A DNA stretch of 64,000 nt from Pseudomonas taiwanensis (GCF_013393345.1 NZ_QJRF01000066.1:186001-250000); one strand, 5' to 3'; shown: positions 36,431-45,523, numbered from the stretch's first letter. The notes: a model not told the origin generated them from the letters alone. Program-made: numbers and translations.

Positions 36431-38575
36431 TCAGGCAATCTCGCGACGGAATGGCGGCAGCGCATCGAGGATCGCGCGGCCGTAGCGCTGGGTGACCACG
36501 CGCCGATCCAGCAATGTGATGGTGCCGCGGTCGGCCTCGGTACGCAGTAGGCGACCACAGGCCTGCACCAGGCGCAGGGAAGCGTCGGGCACGGCGATCT
36601 CCATGAAGGGATTGCCGCCACGGGCCTCGATCCAATCGGACAACGCCGCTTCCACCGGGTCGTCCGGCACGGCGAAGGGAATCTTGGCGATCACCACGTG
36701 TTCGCAATAGGCGCCCGGCAAGTCGACACCCTCGGAGAAACTCGCCAGCCCGAACAGCACGCTGGGCTCGCCATCGTCGACCCGCGCCTTGTGCTTGTTC
36801 AGGGTTTCCTGCTTGGACAGGTTGCCCTGGATCAGCACGCGCTTGCGCCAGTCACGGTCCAGGCCTTCGAATACGTCCTGCATTTGCCTACGCGAAGCGA
36901 ACAGCACCAGCGTGCCACGCGCGCCCTCTACCAGAGTGGGCAGTTCACGGACGATAGCGGCAGTGTGCGCGGCGGCATCGCGGGGGTCGGCTTTCAAGTC
37001 CGGGACCCGCAACAGTCCCGCATCGGCGTGGTGGAACGGACTCGGCACAACGGCTGTGACCGCGACCTTGGGCAAGCCGGCACGCATGCGGAAGCGATCG
37101 AACTTACCCAGGGCTGTCAGGGTTGCAGAGGTGACCAAGGCACCGTAGGCCACATTCCACAGGTTCCGGCGCAATGTCTCGGCGGCGAGGATGGGGCTGG
37201 CATTGACCTCGATATCATGCAACGCCCCACTTTCCGCCAGCGTCAGCCATCGCGCCATGGGCGGGCTGTCTTCCGGGTCTTCGACGGTGAAAGCCGTCCA
37301 CAACTCCCAGTTGCCCTGGGCACGAGACAGCAGGCTGCCGAACAGCGGATACCACTCCTCCGCCTGATGGCTGGCGACGCCGGTGCTGGCCTCACCGTCC
37401 ATGGCTTCCTTGAGGAGTTCGGTAAGCCGGGTGAAGACGTCTTGCAGCCTGGAGAAACCCTTTTTCAGTTCGATGCCCAGCTCTCGCAGGTGCTCGGGCA
37501 CCACGCCGGCCTCGAATCGATGGCGGGGACGGTCGCGGCCTTCCATGTCTTCACCGGCACGGAAATCAGCAACCTCTTCACAGGCGTTGAACATGAACTG
37601 CTGGTGGGTGCGAATCTCCCGGGCCAACTCGGGCACGCCTTCCACCAGACGACCGAACTCGCCAGGCAAGGGATTCTGTGCCAGCAGTTTGGAAAGGTTT
37701 TTCGCCACCTGCTCCAGCCAGTCGGCGGTGGACCGCAGGCGGGTGTAATGGGCGAAGTGGCCGATGGCCTTGTCCGGCAGGTGATGGCCTTCGTCGAACA
37801 CGTACAGCGTCTCGCGCGGGTCCGGCAGCACGGCACCACCACCCAGGGCCAGGTCGGCAAGCACCATGTCATGGTTGGTGACGATGACGTCCACCTTGGT
37901 CATGCCTTCCCGTGCCTTATAGAAGGCGCACTGCTGGAAGTTCGGACAATGGCGCTTGGTGCACTGGCTGTGGTCGGTGGTGACGCGAGCCCAGTCCTGG
38001 TCCTCGATGGCTTCAGGCCAGGAATCGCGATCACCGTCCCAACGGTTGCCGGCGAGGCGTTCGATCATCTGGTTAAGGAGCTTCTGTCCCTTCTCGTCGA
38101 CGTCGATGGTGAAGCCCTCGTCGGCGAACAGCTGGGCCGTGGCACTCTGGGCCTGGCCTTCCTGCAGGAGCATGTCGAGCTTGGACAGGCACAGATAGCG
38201 GCCGCGCCCCTTGGCCAGGGCGAAACTGAAGTTCAGGCCACTGTTGCGCATCAGGTCGGGCAGGTCCTTGTGGACGATCTGCTCCTGCAACGCCACGGTG
38301 GCCGTCGCGATCACCAGGCGCTTGCCGGCGGCCTTCGCAGCAGGAATGGTCGCCAGGCTGTAGGCAACGGTCTTGCCGGTACCGGTACCCGCCTCCACCG
38401 CCACAACGGCAGGCTCGCCCTCGCGGTGACCTTCGTCATCCACGGGAATGGCACCCAGGGCCTTGGCAACCTCGGCGATCATCAGGCGCTGGCCATAACG
38501 GGCTTTCAGCCCCTTGGCTTCGAGAAAACGGCTGTAGGCGCCCTGGATCTGGGACTTGAGTTCGGTGCTGAGCAT
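36431..38575 (-). CDS. dinG: ATP-dependent DNA helicase DinG
   Basis: A 714-residue XPD-like superfamily 2 helicase acting on D-loops and R-loops. The Walker A motif is EAGTGTGKTVAYSL. The Fe-S cluster cysteines lie in CTKRHCPNFQQCAFYKAREG and an upstream Cys (SQC). The Walker B/DEAH box is VFDEGHHLPDKAIGHF. Helicase motif VI is QACGRLLRTEADRGTITLLDRR. The length fits DinG (about 715). Nothing suggests truncation. Confidence 0.95.
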   Translation of the reverse strand: MLSTELKSQIQGAYSRFLEAKGLKARYGQRLMIAEVAKALGAIPVDDEGHREGEPAVVAVEAGTGTGKTVAYSLATIPAAKAAGKRLVIATATVALQEQIVHKDLPDLMRNSGLNFSFALAKGRGRYLCLSKLDMLLQEGQAQSATAQLFADEGFTIDVDEKGQKLLNQMIERLAGNRWDGDRDSWPEAIEDQDWARVTTDHSQCTKRHCPNFQQCAFYKAREGMTKVDVIVTNHDMVLADLALGGGAVLPDPRETLYVFDEGHHLPDKAIGHFAHYTRLRSTADWLEQVAKNLSKLLAQNPLPGEFGRLVEGVPELAREIRTHQQFMFNACEEVADFRAGEDMEGRDRPRHRFEAGVVPEHLRELGIELKKGFSRLQDVFTRLTELLKEAMDGEASTGVASHQAEEWYPLFGSLLSRAQGNWELWTAFTVEDPEDSPPMARWLTLAESGALHDIEVNASPILAAETLRRNLWNVAYGALVTSATLTALGKFDRFRMRAGLPKVAVTAVVPSPFHHADAGLLRVPDLKADPRDAAAHTAAIVRELPTLVEGARGTLVLFASRRQMQDVFEGLDRDWRKRVLIQGNLSKQETLNKHKARVDDGEPSVLFGLASFSEGVDLPGAYCEHVVIAKIPFAVPDDPVEAALSDWIEARGGNPFMEIAVPDASLRLVQACGRLLRTEADRGTITLLDRRVVTQRYGRAILDALPPFRREIA

Positions 38576-38673
38576 GGGTGACTGCGGCGGGAAGAGCTGG
38601 ATAAATTTTCAGTACTTTAACAGGACGGCTATGATAGCGCGCCTTCTTTTACCCGCCGAATGGAGTTGACCGG

Positions 38674-39138
38674 ATGACTGCCCACGCAGCCCTTTACGCC
38701 CTGCACCTGCTGGCCGCCCTGGTATGGGTCGGTGGCATGTTCTTCGCCTGGATGATCCTGCGACCAGCCGCCGTCGCCACCCTGGAGCCCCCGGCAAGAC
38801 TGCGCCTCTGGCTGGACGTGTTCCGCCGCTTCTTTTATTGGGTCTGGCCGGCGGTGCTGGTACTGCCCTTCTCAGGTGTGGGCATGCTGCATATGTCCTA
38901 CGCCAGCATGGAAGCCGCGCCGCGATACGTACACATGATGATCGGGCTGTATGTGGCGATGCTGGCGCTGTTCCTGCGGGTGAGCGCCCTGCTACTGCCA
39001 CAGCTGCGTTCGGCAGTGAATGCGGAAAACTGGCCGGAAGGTGGCGCGGTGCTGGGTCGCATCCGTCGCGTGGTGGGGTTCAATCTGCTGATCGGGCTGG
39101 CGCTGGTGACCATAGTCGCCATTCGCCCGAGTTTCTGA
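38674..39138 (+). CDS. CopD-domain membrane protein
   Basis: A 154-residue protein with four predicted membrane helices: ALYALHLLAALVWVGGMFFAWMIL, FYWVWPAVLVLPFSGVGML, YVHMMIGLYVAMLALFLRVSALLL and VVGFNLLIGLALVTIVAI. The HxxxAxxWVGGMFF motif marks the CopD/haem-binding family, in which the histidines may bind haem or copper. It has its own promoter region facing away from dinG. Confidence 0.82.
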   Translation: MTAHAALYALHLLAALVWVGGMFFAWMILRPAAVATLEPPARLRLWLDVFRRFFYWVWPAVLVLPFSGVGMLHMSYASMEAAPRYVHMMIGLYVAMLALFLRVSALLLPQLRSAVNAENWPEGGAVLGRIRRVVGFNLLIGLALVTIVAIRPSF

Positions 39139-39171
39139 ATCAGGCGCACGTCCCTGTGCGCCCTCCCTCAA

Positions 39172-39933
39172 TCAGAAACGTACGACCTTGAAGCTGCCGG
39201 TATTGCCGGCAGTGCCGGCCTTGCCGGGTTGCCCGGCGCGACCGCTCTTGGCGCCGTCGGCCTTGTAGAGCAGGCAGCCTTTGCCGGCACCGCCATGGCC
39301 ACCGGCGCCGCCCTCGCCTGCCGCGCCGCCGACGCCGCCATCAAGACGCACGCGAACCAGATCCACCGGGAACGACTCCGGCACTTCCAGGCGCACCTGA
39401 CCGCCAGCGCCACCGGCCTCGCCATCGTCGCCGGGCTGACCATCCCAGCCACGGCCAGCCGAACCCCAGAGGCAACCGGCGGCATCGCCGTCGGCGCCAG
39501 CCAGTCCCGGACGTCCCGGCGCGCCGATGCCACCGCGCACATCCAGGGTCATTTCATTCACATGGACATCCACCAGGCGCAGCTCGAGATTGCGTCCCGC
39601 GCTGGCCGGTTTGCTCATGCTGCCGGCCGCGCCTGATGCGGTGATATGGCTGCCTGGGCCGATCTCGCCCCGCTGCACCTCAAGGCGAAAAGCCTTCTCG
39701 GACGGTGCGATCCCCAGTCGGGCCTCGCGCCCCATACGCAGTTCGCCGATGCGCAGCTCGGTCACGCCGGCCGGAATCAGCAGCGTGGCGTAATCGGCGA
39801 CTTCGACCTGATCGAGGCTGAGGCTGCCCGTTCGGGTGGGCAGCTTGAGGAAGTTGTGTGCGTCCACCTTCACCTGGCCGTCGGCCAGGGCGACAGGGGC
39901 GATCAGTGCCAGCAGGAGTCCAAGCTTACGCAT
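39172..39933 (-). CDS. Exported collagen-like Gly-rich protein
   Basis: A 253-residue exported protein (signal MRKLGLLLALIAPVALA). An N-terminal beta-rich part (LRIGELRMGREARLGIAP) is followed from about residue 135 by two stretches of collagen-like Gly-x-y triplets (GAPGRPGLAGADGDAAG and AKSGRAGQPGKAGTAGNTG). Between them is a strand segment, PESFPVDLVRVRLDGG. Two cysteines lie inside the triplet regions. The role is unknown; surface or periplasmic structural use is possible. It overlaps the upstream DUF1145 gene by eight bases. Confidence 0.78.
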   Translation of the reverse strand: MRKLGLLLALIAPVALADGQVKVDAHNFLKLPTRTGSLSLDQVEVADYATLLIPAGVTELRIGELRMGREARLGIAPSEKAFRLEVQRGEIGPGSHITASGAAGSMSKPASAGRNLELRLVDVHVNEMTLDVRGGIGAPGRPGLAGADGDAAGCLWGSAGRGWDGQPGDDGEAGGAGGQVRLEVPESFPVDLVRVRLDGGVGGAAGEGGAGGHGGAGKGCLLYKADGAKSGRAGQPGKAGTAGNTGSFKVVRF

Positions 39934-40204
39934 GGCGTGCCTCCTTGCCGCGGTGACGCGGAATGGTCAGCAGATGGAAGACGCCGAACAGAAGGAGTTG
40001 CAAGCGATCCCGCCAGGGATTGGCACGACCGCGCAACAAGGAATTGAACAGCATGATTTCGAACAGGTGGACCAGAACCAGCAGGATGCCGGCGCCGTTG
40101 AGCAGCATGTCGAATGGTTGGGTGAACGGTGAAGCGACGTTGGCAATGACGACCAACCAGAACAACAGGGCAACTACCTTGCCCAGCCCCATGAATAAAC
40201 GCAT
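39926..40204 (-). CDS. DUF1145-family small membrane protein
   Basis: A 92-residue protein with three predicted helices (KVVALLFWLVVIANVASPF, MLLNGAGILLVLVHLFEIMLF, LQLLLFGVFHLL) and the DUF1145 pattern with NPWRDRLQLLLFGVFHLL near the end. The function is unknown. The ATG at 40204 has GGAGGG upstream; the longer frame does not look coding. It overlaps the next gene by eight bases and is co-transcribed with it. Confidence 0.85.
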   Translation of the reverse strand: MRLFMGLGKVVALLFWLVVIANVASPFTQPFDMLLNGAGILLVLVHLFEIMLFNSLLRGRANPWRDRLQLLLFGVFHLLTIPRHRGKEARHA

Positions 40205-40327
40205 GCCTCCCTCCTGGCATTGTTCGAGTTTTTGCGGACCATACGCCGAAGCCCGGCGACGCACCAGAGCGTCGCTGGGAAAAGCATCCGCTTGCAACAG
40301 ACTCGTTGATACAACGCAGGAAATCCG

Positions 40328-41056
40328 TCAGCGGTCGACCCGGATTTCGACCCTGCGATTCTGCGCGCGCCCGGCATCCGTCTCGTTGTCCGCCACCGGC
40401 TGGCTTTCGCCCATGCCTTCAGTCGTCAACTTGTCTGCCGGCACGCCTTGGCTGGCCAGGAAGTCCGCCACGCTCCTCGCCCGGCGCTCGGAAAGCCCCT
40501 GGTTGTAAGGGTCGGAGCCGACGTTGTCGGTGTGACCGATCACCTTGGCGCCGATCAGGTTGGCACCAGTGAGCCGGTTGGCAACGGCTGCCAGTTGGTC
40601 TTTGGCGGCAGAGGTCAATTCGGCGGAATCGAAAGCGAAGAGCACGTTGCCCATGTCGCTGAGGACGATGACTTCGTCCTGCGGCGGCGGTGCAGGCTCC
40701 GCCGGTGCCTGGGTATAAGTCCGTTGCGGGCAACCGCGGCTATCGACGGTCGCTCCGGCGGGTGTGTTGGGGCAGGTATCGCGACGATCGAACACACCAT
40801 CGCTGTCAGCATCGCCGTCCTGCGCGAAGCAGATGAGGCCACCGACAATGGCGCCCGCCGCGGCACCACCGGCTGCCCAGGCAGAACTCTCCACTGCGCC
40901 CAATCCACCACCTACGAGACCACCGACCAGACTACAGATTGGCCAATTCCCCTGATTCAACGCCGCACTGCCATCGCTGGACGTGGACGCGCAACCAGAG
41001 AGGAAACTGCTGACCAGAAGAAGTGAAATCGCAACCCGGGGAAGTTGGTTGCCCAT
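40328..41056 (-). CDS. OmpA-family lipoprotein with thrombospondin type 3-like segment (copy 2)
   Basis: A 242-residue lipoprotein (lipobox LSGC). Residues about 40-75 form a glycine-rich hairpin (CSLVGGLVGGGLGAVESSAWAAGG). A Ca2+-binding TSP3-like run DGDADSDGVFDRRDTCPNTPAG follows, then a C-terminal OmpA domain with IGHTDNVGSDPYNQGLSERRA and NRRVEIRVDR. It is closely related to the next gene upstream (41152-41844), giving a tandem pair. The ATG at 41056 begins the lipoprotein signal. Confidence 0.9.
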   Translation of the reverse strand: MGNQLPRVAISLLLVSSFLSGCASTSSDGSAALNQGNWPICSLVGGLVGGGLGAVESSAWAAGGAAAGAIVGGLICFAQDGDADSDGVFDRRDTCPNTPAGATVDSRGCPQRTYTQAPAEPAPPPQDEVIVLSDMGNVLFAFDSAELTSAAKDQLAAVANRLTGANLIGAKVIGHTDNVGSDPYNQGLSERRARSVADFLASQGVPADKLTTEGMGESQPVADNETDAGRAQNRRVEIRVDR

Positions 41057-41151
41057 GATGATTCTCCTGTGCCACCGGCCAGGCCGGTAACACAGGAGTA
41101 AAGACCCGAGGCCCCCGGCGCACAAGGCGTGCGCCGCAGGCTTACCGGGGT

Positions 41152-41844
41152 TTAACGATCGATCTGGATCTCTACGCGACGGTTCATGGCACGACCGTCT
41201 TTGGTGGAATTGTCAGCCACTGGCTGGCTTTCACCCGCACCACCGACACCGACGATATTGGAAGCCGGGATGCCGCTGCGCACCAGATAGTCAGCCACCG
41301 CATGGGCACGGCGCTCGGAGAGTCCCTGGTTGTATGCGTCGGAACCAACACTGTCGGTATGACCGGTGATGGTCAGCTTGGCGTCAGGCGCTTCGTTCTT
41401 CAGGCGAGTAGCTACGTTGTCGAGGGTGGCTTCATCCGCTGCATCGAGCTTCGAGGAGTCGAAGGCAAACAGCAGGTCACGGACAACGATGGTTTCGTGC
41501 TCGACGACCACTGCTTCCACCACAGGCTCTTCTGCCTTGAGCGGGCAACCGTCGGCGTCGACCTGGGTGCCGGGCGGAGTGCCAGGGCACTTGTCACGGC
41601 TGTCGAATACACCATCGCCATCTTCGTCGCCATCGCCGTGTACCCAGCAATAGGCAGCTGCCGTGCCGGCGCCGATCAAAGCGCCCCAACCAGCGTATGT
41701 ACTACTCTCGATCGCACCCAGTCCCGCACCTACCACACCCCCTACTGCTGCACACTTGGGCCAGTCGGTCTTCTGCAGACCGGCGCAACCGGTCAACAAG
41801 CTGGTCACCAGGATTAGGGGTAAAGCTGTCCGTGTAATGCTCAT
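41152..41844 (-). CDS. OmpA-family lipoprotein with thrombospondin type 3-like segment (copy 1)
   Basis: A 230-residue lipoprotein (lipobox LTGC) with the same order as its neighbour: glycine-rich hairpin (CAAVGGVVGAGLGAIESSTYAGWG), acidic TSP3-like segment DGDEDGDGVFDSRDKCPGT, and OmpA domain (ITGHTDSVGSDAYNQGLSE, NRRVEIQIDR). It should anchor the outer membrane to peptidoglycan. The two copies share long near-identical stretches and the same terminal motif, so they arose by tandem duplication. Confidence 0.9.
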   Translation of the reverse strand: MSITRTALPLILVTSLLTGCAGLQKTDWPKCAAVGGVVGAGLGAIESSTYAGWGALIGAGTAAAYCWVHGDGDEDGDGVFDSRDKCPGTPPGTQVDADGCPLKAEEPVVEAVVVEHETIVVRDLLFAFDSSKLDAADEATLDNVATRLKNEAPDAKLTITGHTDSVGSDAYNQGLSERRAHAVADYLVRSGIPASNIVGVGGAGESQPVADNSTKDGRAMNRRVEIQIDR

Positions 41845-41974
41845 AAGCGAGTCTCCTCTTAGAATCGGCCCATACCGACAATAAGGGAGTAAAGACGCCA
41901 GCCTCGGAAACCGCCAGCACTAGGCCATGAGTCGCCTTCGGGCTAGTCTTGCTCCACTTGTTCGAGGATTTTCG

Positions 41975-42472
41975 ATGACTGACAGCTTCTCTTCCCGCAC
42001 CCCGCAGCAGGCTCTTGCGGCCTTGCTCGAACGCTATGCCCCGCAAAGTCTCCTGCTGGTAGGCAACAGCCCGCTTCCGGCGCTGGAAGCCTTCGCCACT
42101 GCGCACCCTGACAGCGAGATCGTGCACGTGCCCGCCGGATCGCTTCCAGCCGAGCAGGCCGCGCGCCGCTTCGACCTTGCCCTGCTGGCGGACTGCCTGG
42201 AGCACCTGCCCAAGCGAAACGGCCTGCAACTGCTCGGCGGCATCCGCAACCTGAATGCCAGCCGGGTGGCGGTGCTGGCCGACCTCAGCGCCTGCGGCTG
42301 GCAGGACACCGACTTCTTTTCCCTCGCCTTGCAGGCCAGCGAGCGCTTTCACCGCGAGCAACAAACCCTCACCCTGTTCACCTACGACCTACGCGAGTAC
42401 AAGCAGGTCCCCGATTGGCTGAATGCGAAGTTCTGGGCCAACCCGGAATTATTTGGGAAGTACTGGTGGTGA
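41975..42472 (+). CDS. DUF6231-family protein, 3' end rebuilt by an integrated element
   Basis: A 165-residue methyltransferase-like protein (FDLALLADCLEHLPKRNGLQLLGGIRNL resembles a SAM-fold strand and helix, but without a clear SAM motif). It ends KFWANPELFGKYWW. The final 44 bases are repeated, imperfectly and in the same frame, at 49046-49089, where the tail reads [14 protein letters not shown] directly before ychJ. The element between the two copies therefore entered this 3' end and supplied a working replacement. In related genomes I would expect this gene to abut ychJ. Confidence 0.85.
   Translation: MTDSFSSRTPQQALAALLERYAPQSLLLVGNSPLPALEAFATAHPDSEIVHVPAGSLPAEQAARRFDLALLADCLEHLPKRNGLQLLGGIRNLNASRVAVLADLSACGWQDTDFFSLALQASERFHREQQTLTLFTYDLREYKQVPDWLNAKFWANPELFGKYWW
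42429..42472 (+). other. attL: left attachment site of the 42.4-49.1 kb element
   Basis: Aligned without gaps with 49046-49089. The first 17 bases (AGTTCTGGGCCAACCCG) are identical, then 12 bases carry six differences, then 13 are identical (AAGTACTGGTGGT). Both copies keep the reading frame FWANP..FGKYWW-stop. The left 17-base block is the likely crossover core, because it leaves the original tail next to ychJ on the right. Confidence 0.85.
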
Positions 42473-42501
42473 CCCCATGAACATCAAGGGCTCACCTCAT
42501 T

Positions 42502-43989
42502 ATGACCACCATCGAAGCTATGCCCGAGCAGGGCCAAGTGTCACCAGCCTGTCACCAGCACAGCCACCAGAAACGGCCCCTGCGCCTGTCTGTATGGCAC
42601 TATCGCCGTAACGGAATCTACTACCTCCGCGTCCGCCCTCGGGGCTGCTCCGCCAGTAGCCTCACAGTTTCCCTCCGCACCACAGATAGGCCCTCCGCTA
42701 TGACGCTCTCCCAGGAAATCCTCCAGGCTTTGGCCGCCTTTCAGCTTGACCGGCCAGAGGCAGACTGGAAGGAACTCAAGGCCCACCTTCTTGAAATCGC
42801 TCACTCGATCCTGGCGCAAGCCCATAGCGATAGTGACCTGTCCGCATATGACATGATCTATGACGATCTCGCAGCCTCCCTCGCTGAGGCCGCCGCTAAG
42901 GCTCCGCTGAGCGTCGATCAACACAAGGCCCTTACCATTGGACGGGAGATCGCCAAGGCCGCCCAGGCGCGCCTGAAGGGCAACACCGCGCCCCTCATCG
43001 GGATCATTGAGCGGCTTGAAGCCCCTGAGCCTTGTAGCACGCCACTACCCCAGGCTTCCGCGTCCCTATCTGTAGGCGCCCCCTCTGAGGCAATCTCCTT
43101 CGAGGACCTCGCTGAGCTGTTCATTAAGGAGCGCCAGGGTAACGTCGAGGGCTCCACCCTGCGCGCCATTCAGTCCAATTGCAGGACGCTTTCTAAGCTC
43201 CTGGGCGACCTCGACATCACGACCCATACACGGGCTGACATGGTGACGCTCAAGGAGAAACTCATGGAAGACCGGAAGCCCCTGACCATTAACAAGCTGC
43301 TTACTCAGCTATCGACCGTCATGGATTGGGCCAAGAACAACGGCCACATTGACCGGGCTTTCGATAAGGGCCTGAAGATCGAACGAGGCGCAGAAAGCGA
43401 CCGTAAGCCCTTCTCACGGGGTCAGGTAGCAACCATCATGGCCCACGCTAACAGCCTGCCATCAGGCGATTGGAAGCGCTGGGCGCTGTCTCTCGGCGTC
43501 CTTACAGGTGCCCGCATAGGCGAGCTTTACCAGCTCACTCAGGGCGATGTGAAACAGGTGGACGGAATCACTGTCATTGATATCAACAAGGATGAGCAAG
43601 GCAAGACCCTGAAGAACGACTTCTCCGTGAGGCAGGTTCCGCTTGTCGATGGAACCTACGGGTTCTCCCTGAAGGCATTCCTTGAGTGGGTCGCAGGGGA
43701 GCCGGGGAAGTTGTTCAAGGCCAAGGCTCATTACTTCAACAAACCGCTTAATGAGGCGCTACGTGAACCGCTGGGCCTCTCGGCAGGTAGCGACCAGTCG
43801 TTCCATTCGCTGAGGCATTCCCTGTCGGGGCTACTGAAGGCCGCCGCAACGCCTGAAGTAATCGCGCAGAGCATCACCGGACATAGCTCCGGGAACATTA
43901 CATACGATCTCTACGCGGGGTCTCAAAGGGTCCCAGTGGGGACGCTGTATGCAGCACTGCGCGCTGCCTTTGAAGGAGCTTCGGCATGA
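42502..43989 (+). CDS. Tyrosine recombinase/integrase (first of a tandem pair)
   Basis: A 495-residue integrase. The N-terminal segment LRLSVWHYRRNGIYYLRVRP resembles the arm-binding start of phage integrases. A core-binding domain lies at about residues 195-290. The catalytic domain has R338 (TGARIGE), H435-x-x-R438 (HSLRH), H461 (TGHSS) and the nucleophile candidate Y471 (YDLYAG). It is the gene nearest attL and probably catalyses integration at the DUF6231 gene. Two TGTCACCA motifs lie inside its first codons. It overlaps the second recombinase by four bases. The ATG at 42502 has only a weak AAGGG upstream. Confidence 0.93.
   Translation: MTTIEAMPEQGQVSPACHQHSHQKRPLRLSVWHYRRNGIYYLRVRPRGCSASSLTVSLRTTDRPSAMTLSQEILQALAAFQLDRPEADWKELKAHLLEIAHSILAQAHSDSDLSAYDMIYDDLAASLAEAAAKAPLSVDQHKALTIGREIAKAAQARLKGNTAPLIGIIERLEAPEPCSTPLPQASASLSVGAPSEAISFEDLAELFIKERQGNVEGSTLRAIQSNCRTLSKLLGDLDITTHTRADMVTLKEKLMEDRKPLTINKLLTQLSTVMDWAKNNGHIDRAFDKGLKIERGAESDRKPFSRGQVATIMAHANSLPSGDWKRWALSLGVLTGARIGELYQLTQGDVKQVDGITVIDINKDEQGKTLKNDFSVRQVPLVDGTYGFSLKAFLEWVAGEPGKLFKAKAHYFNKPLNEALREPLGLSAGSDQSFHSLRHSLSGLLKAAATPEVIAQSITGHSSGNITYDLYAGSQRVPVGTLYAALRAAFEGASA
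42539..42557 (+). promoter_or_regulatory. Two TGTCACCA direct repeats, likely integrase arm-binding sites (attL side)
   Basis: Copies at 42539-42546 and 42550-42557, spaced 11 bases, about 95 bases inside the attL core. A degenerate GCCACCA follows. The same octamer occurs with the same spacing inside the other end of the element, as expected for arm sites of a tyrosine recombinase. Confidence 0.6.
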
Positions 43990-45308
43990 ACGCTTTCGTC
44001 ACGATGAGCGCCGAGGCTGCCGCACTTCGAGCAGAGTACGACGCTGAGGGCATGTCCAACCCCATCGGCATCTTCCTCTGCCCCCATTGCGAGCGACCCG
44101 CTGATGTCGAATATGGGGGCATTTCGCACGACTTTCCCAGCGGAAAGGGTGGGCCTCTCCACCCTGACCTCATAGAAGCGGCACGATGCTTCCGTTGTGG
44201 TTGCGTTTCATATTGGAAGCTGGTGGATTTTGACTTGCACTACGCGATTGACGGCGGCAGGGACTGGCGTGACTTTCCCCGAGAGCTGCTTTTCCCAATA
44301 CCGGATCGCCTTAGTGGTCCCTATAAGTCCAATGGCAAGGCCGAGCCCTGCTCAGGTGCGACTCAAAATGAATCGCATGCACCAGCTTCCGACAAGGTTC
44401 TCCTGAGTGTCCTCGCAGAGCTGTACCTCGCAGAGCAGCAAAGCGAGCTGGCTCCAGCCTCCATTCGGGACATGAAGAGCGCCTTCAAGACCCTGGCTGA
44501 GGCCCTTACGGACCCTGCTACCGGCAAGGAGCTTGACCTGAAGACCCACACCCGCGAGGACATGGTGAACCTGAAGGCGAAGCTGATGGATGGCCGGAAG
44601 CCTCTCACGGTGAACAAGCTACTCACTCGTCTATCGACCCTCATTACCTGGGCGATCAACAGTGGGTATCTCGAAAAGGCATACAACAAGGGCCTGAAGA
44701 TCAGTAAGGGCGCCGAGAGTGGCCGTAAGGCGTTCACCGGGGAGCAGATTCAGAAGCTCATGGACCAGATGGCCCAGCTCCCAGGTAGCTCGTGGAAGCG
44801 CTGGGCGATGTCCCTTGGGGTCATCACTGGGGCTCGCATCGGGGAGGTCTACCAGTTGACCAAGGCGGATGTCCTAAGGATCGGGGACGCTGTGGTTGTT
44901 TCAATCAACGACAGTGACGAGAAGACCCTAAAGAACAAACACTCGAATCGCCTTGTGCCTCTCGTTGACGGAGCCTACGGGTTCGACCTGAAGGCGTTCC
45001 TTAAGTACGTCGAGGGCTGCGAGGGGAAGCTGTTCGACAGGGTGGCCCACAACTTCACTCGGGTTCTGAATGAGACCCTTAGGGACACCCTACAGCACGA
45101 CTCTGGTGAGGGTCTGACGTATCACTCCCTGCGCCACTCCCTGGCTGGCCTGATGAAGCACCACGGGGTCCAGACAGAGATCGCACAGAGCATCATGGGC
45201 CACAGCTCCCAGTCGATCACCTTCGATCTCTATGGTGGGAGCCAGCAGGTAGGCGTCAAGAAGCTCGAAGGTGCCCTTAAGGAATCCTTTGGGGGGGCCA
45301 AGGAATGA
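43986..45308 (+). CDS. Second tyrosine recombinase with zinc-ribbon-like N-terminus
   Basis: A 440-residue paralogue of the preceding integrase: both share RKPLTxNKLLTxLST, SWKRWAxSLGVxTGARIGExYQLT and the C-terminal HSLRHSLxGL...GHSS pattern. Catalytic residues are intact (R284 in TGARIGE, HSLRH, MGHSS, FDLYGG). Instead of the first protein's N-terminus it carries CPHC at about residues 35-38 and CFRCGC near 69-74, a likely zinc ribbon. It overlaps its neighbours by four bases on each side (ATGA), so the pair should be made together. It may be a co-recombinase or a directionality or targeting partner. Confidence 0.9.
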   Translation: MNAFVTMSAEAAALRAEYDAEGMSNPIGIFLCPHCERPADVEYGGISHDFPSGKGGPLHPDLIEAARCFRCGCVSYWKLVDFDLHYAIDGGRDWRDFPRELLFPIPDRLSGPYKSNGKAEPCSGATQNESHAPASDKVLLSVLAELYLAEQQSELAPASIRDMKSAFKTLAEALTDPATGKELDLKTHTREDMVNLKAKLMDGRKPLTVNKLLTRLSTLITWAINSGYLEKAYNKGLKISKGAESGRKAFTGEQIQKLMDQMAQLPGSSWKRWAMSLGVITGARIGEVYQLTKADVLRIGDAVVVSINDSDEKTLKNKHSNRLVPLVDGAYGFDLKAFLKYVEGCEGKLFDRVAHNFTRVLNETLRDTLQHDSGEGLTYHSLRHSLAGLMKHHGVQTEIAQSIMGHSSQSITFDLYGGSQQVGVKKLEGALKESFGGAKE

Positions 45309-45523
45309 GCCAGGCCACCTTCGTGAATCGAGTGCTTTCACTTGTGGACATCCTCGTCAAGATCGTCTCGGCACTGCTGGTCCTCTCCATGATCGCCCTG
45401 ATGATCCTGGGAGCATCGATGACCATGATTGGTGGGATGGCTATGCTGACGGCTGTAATCAACTGGCCACTGGTGGCTTACAGACGCAAACGCCAGCAGG
45501 GGGACCCACAATGTACGACCTGA
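45305..45523 (+). CDS. Small two-helix membrane protein of the element
   Basis: A 72-residue protein with two predicted membrane segments (about residues 17-38 and 40-60) and a basic C-terminus (AYRRKRQQGD). The start overlaps the stop of the second recombinase (ATGA), showing translational coupling. Size and topology fit a small phage holin, but there is no family match I recognise, and an immunity or exclusion role is equally possible. Confidence 0.65.
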   Translation: MSQATFVNRVLSLVDILVKIVSALLVLSMIALMILGASMTMIGGMAMLTAVINWPLVAYRRKRQQGDPQCTT

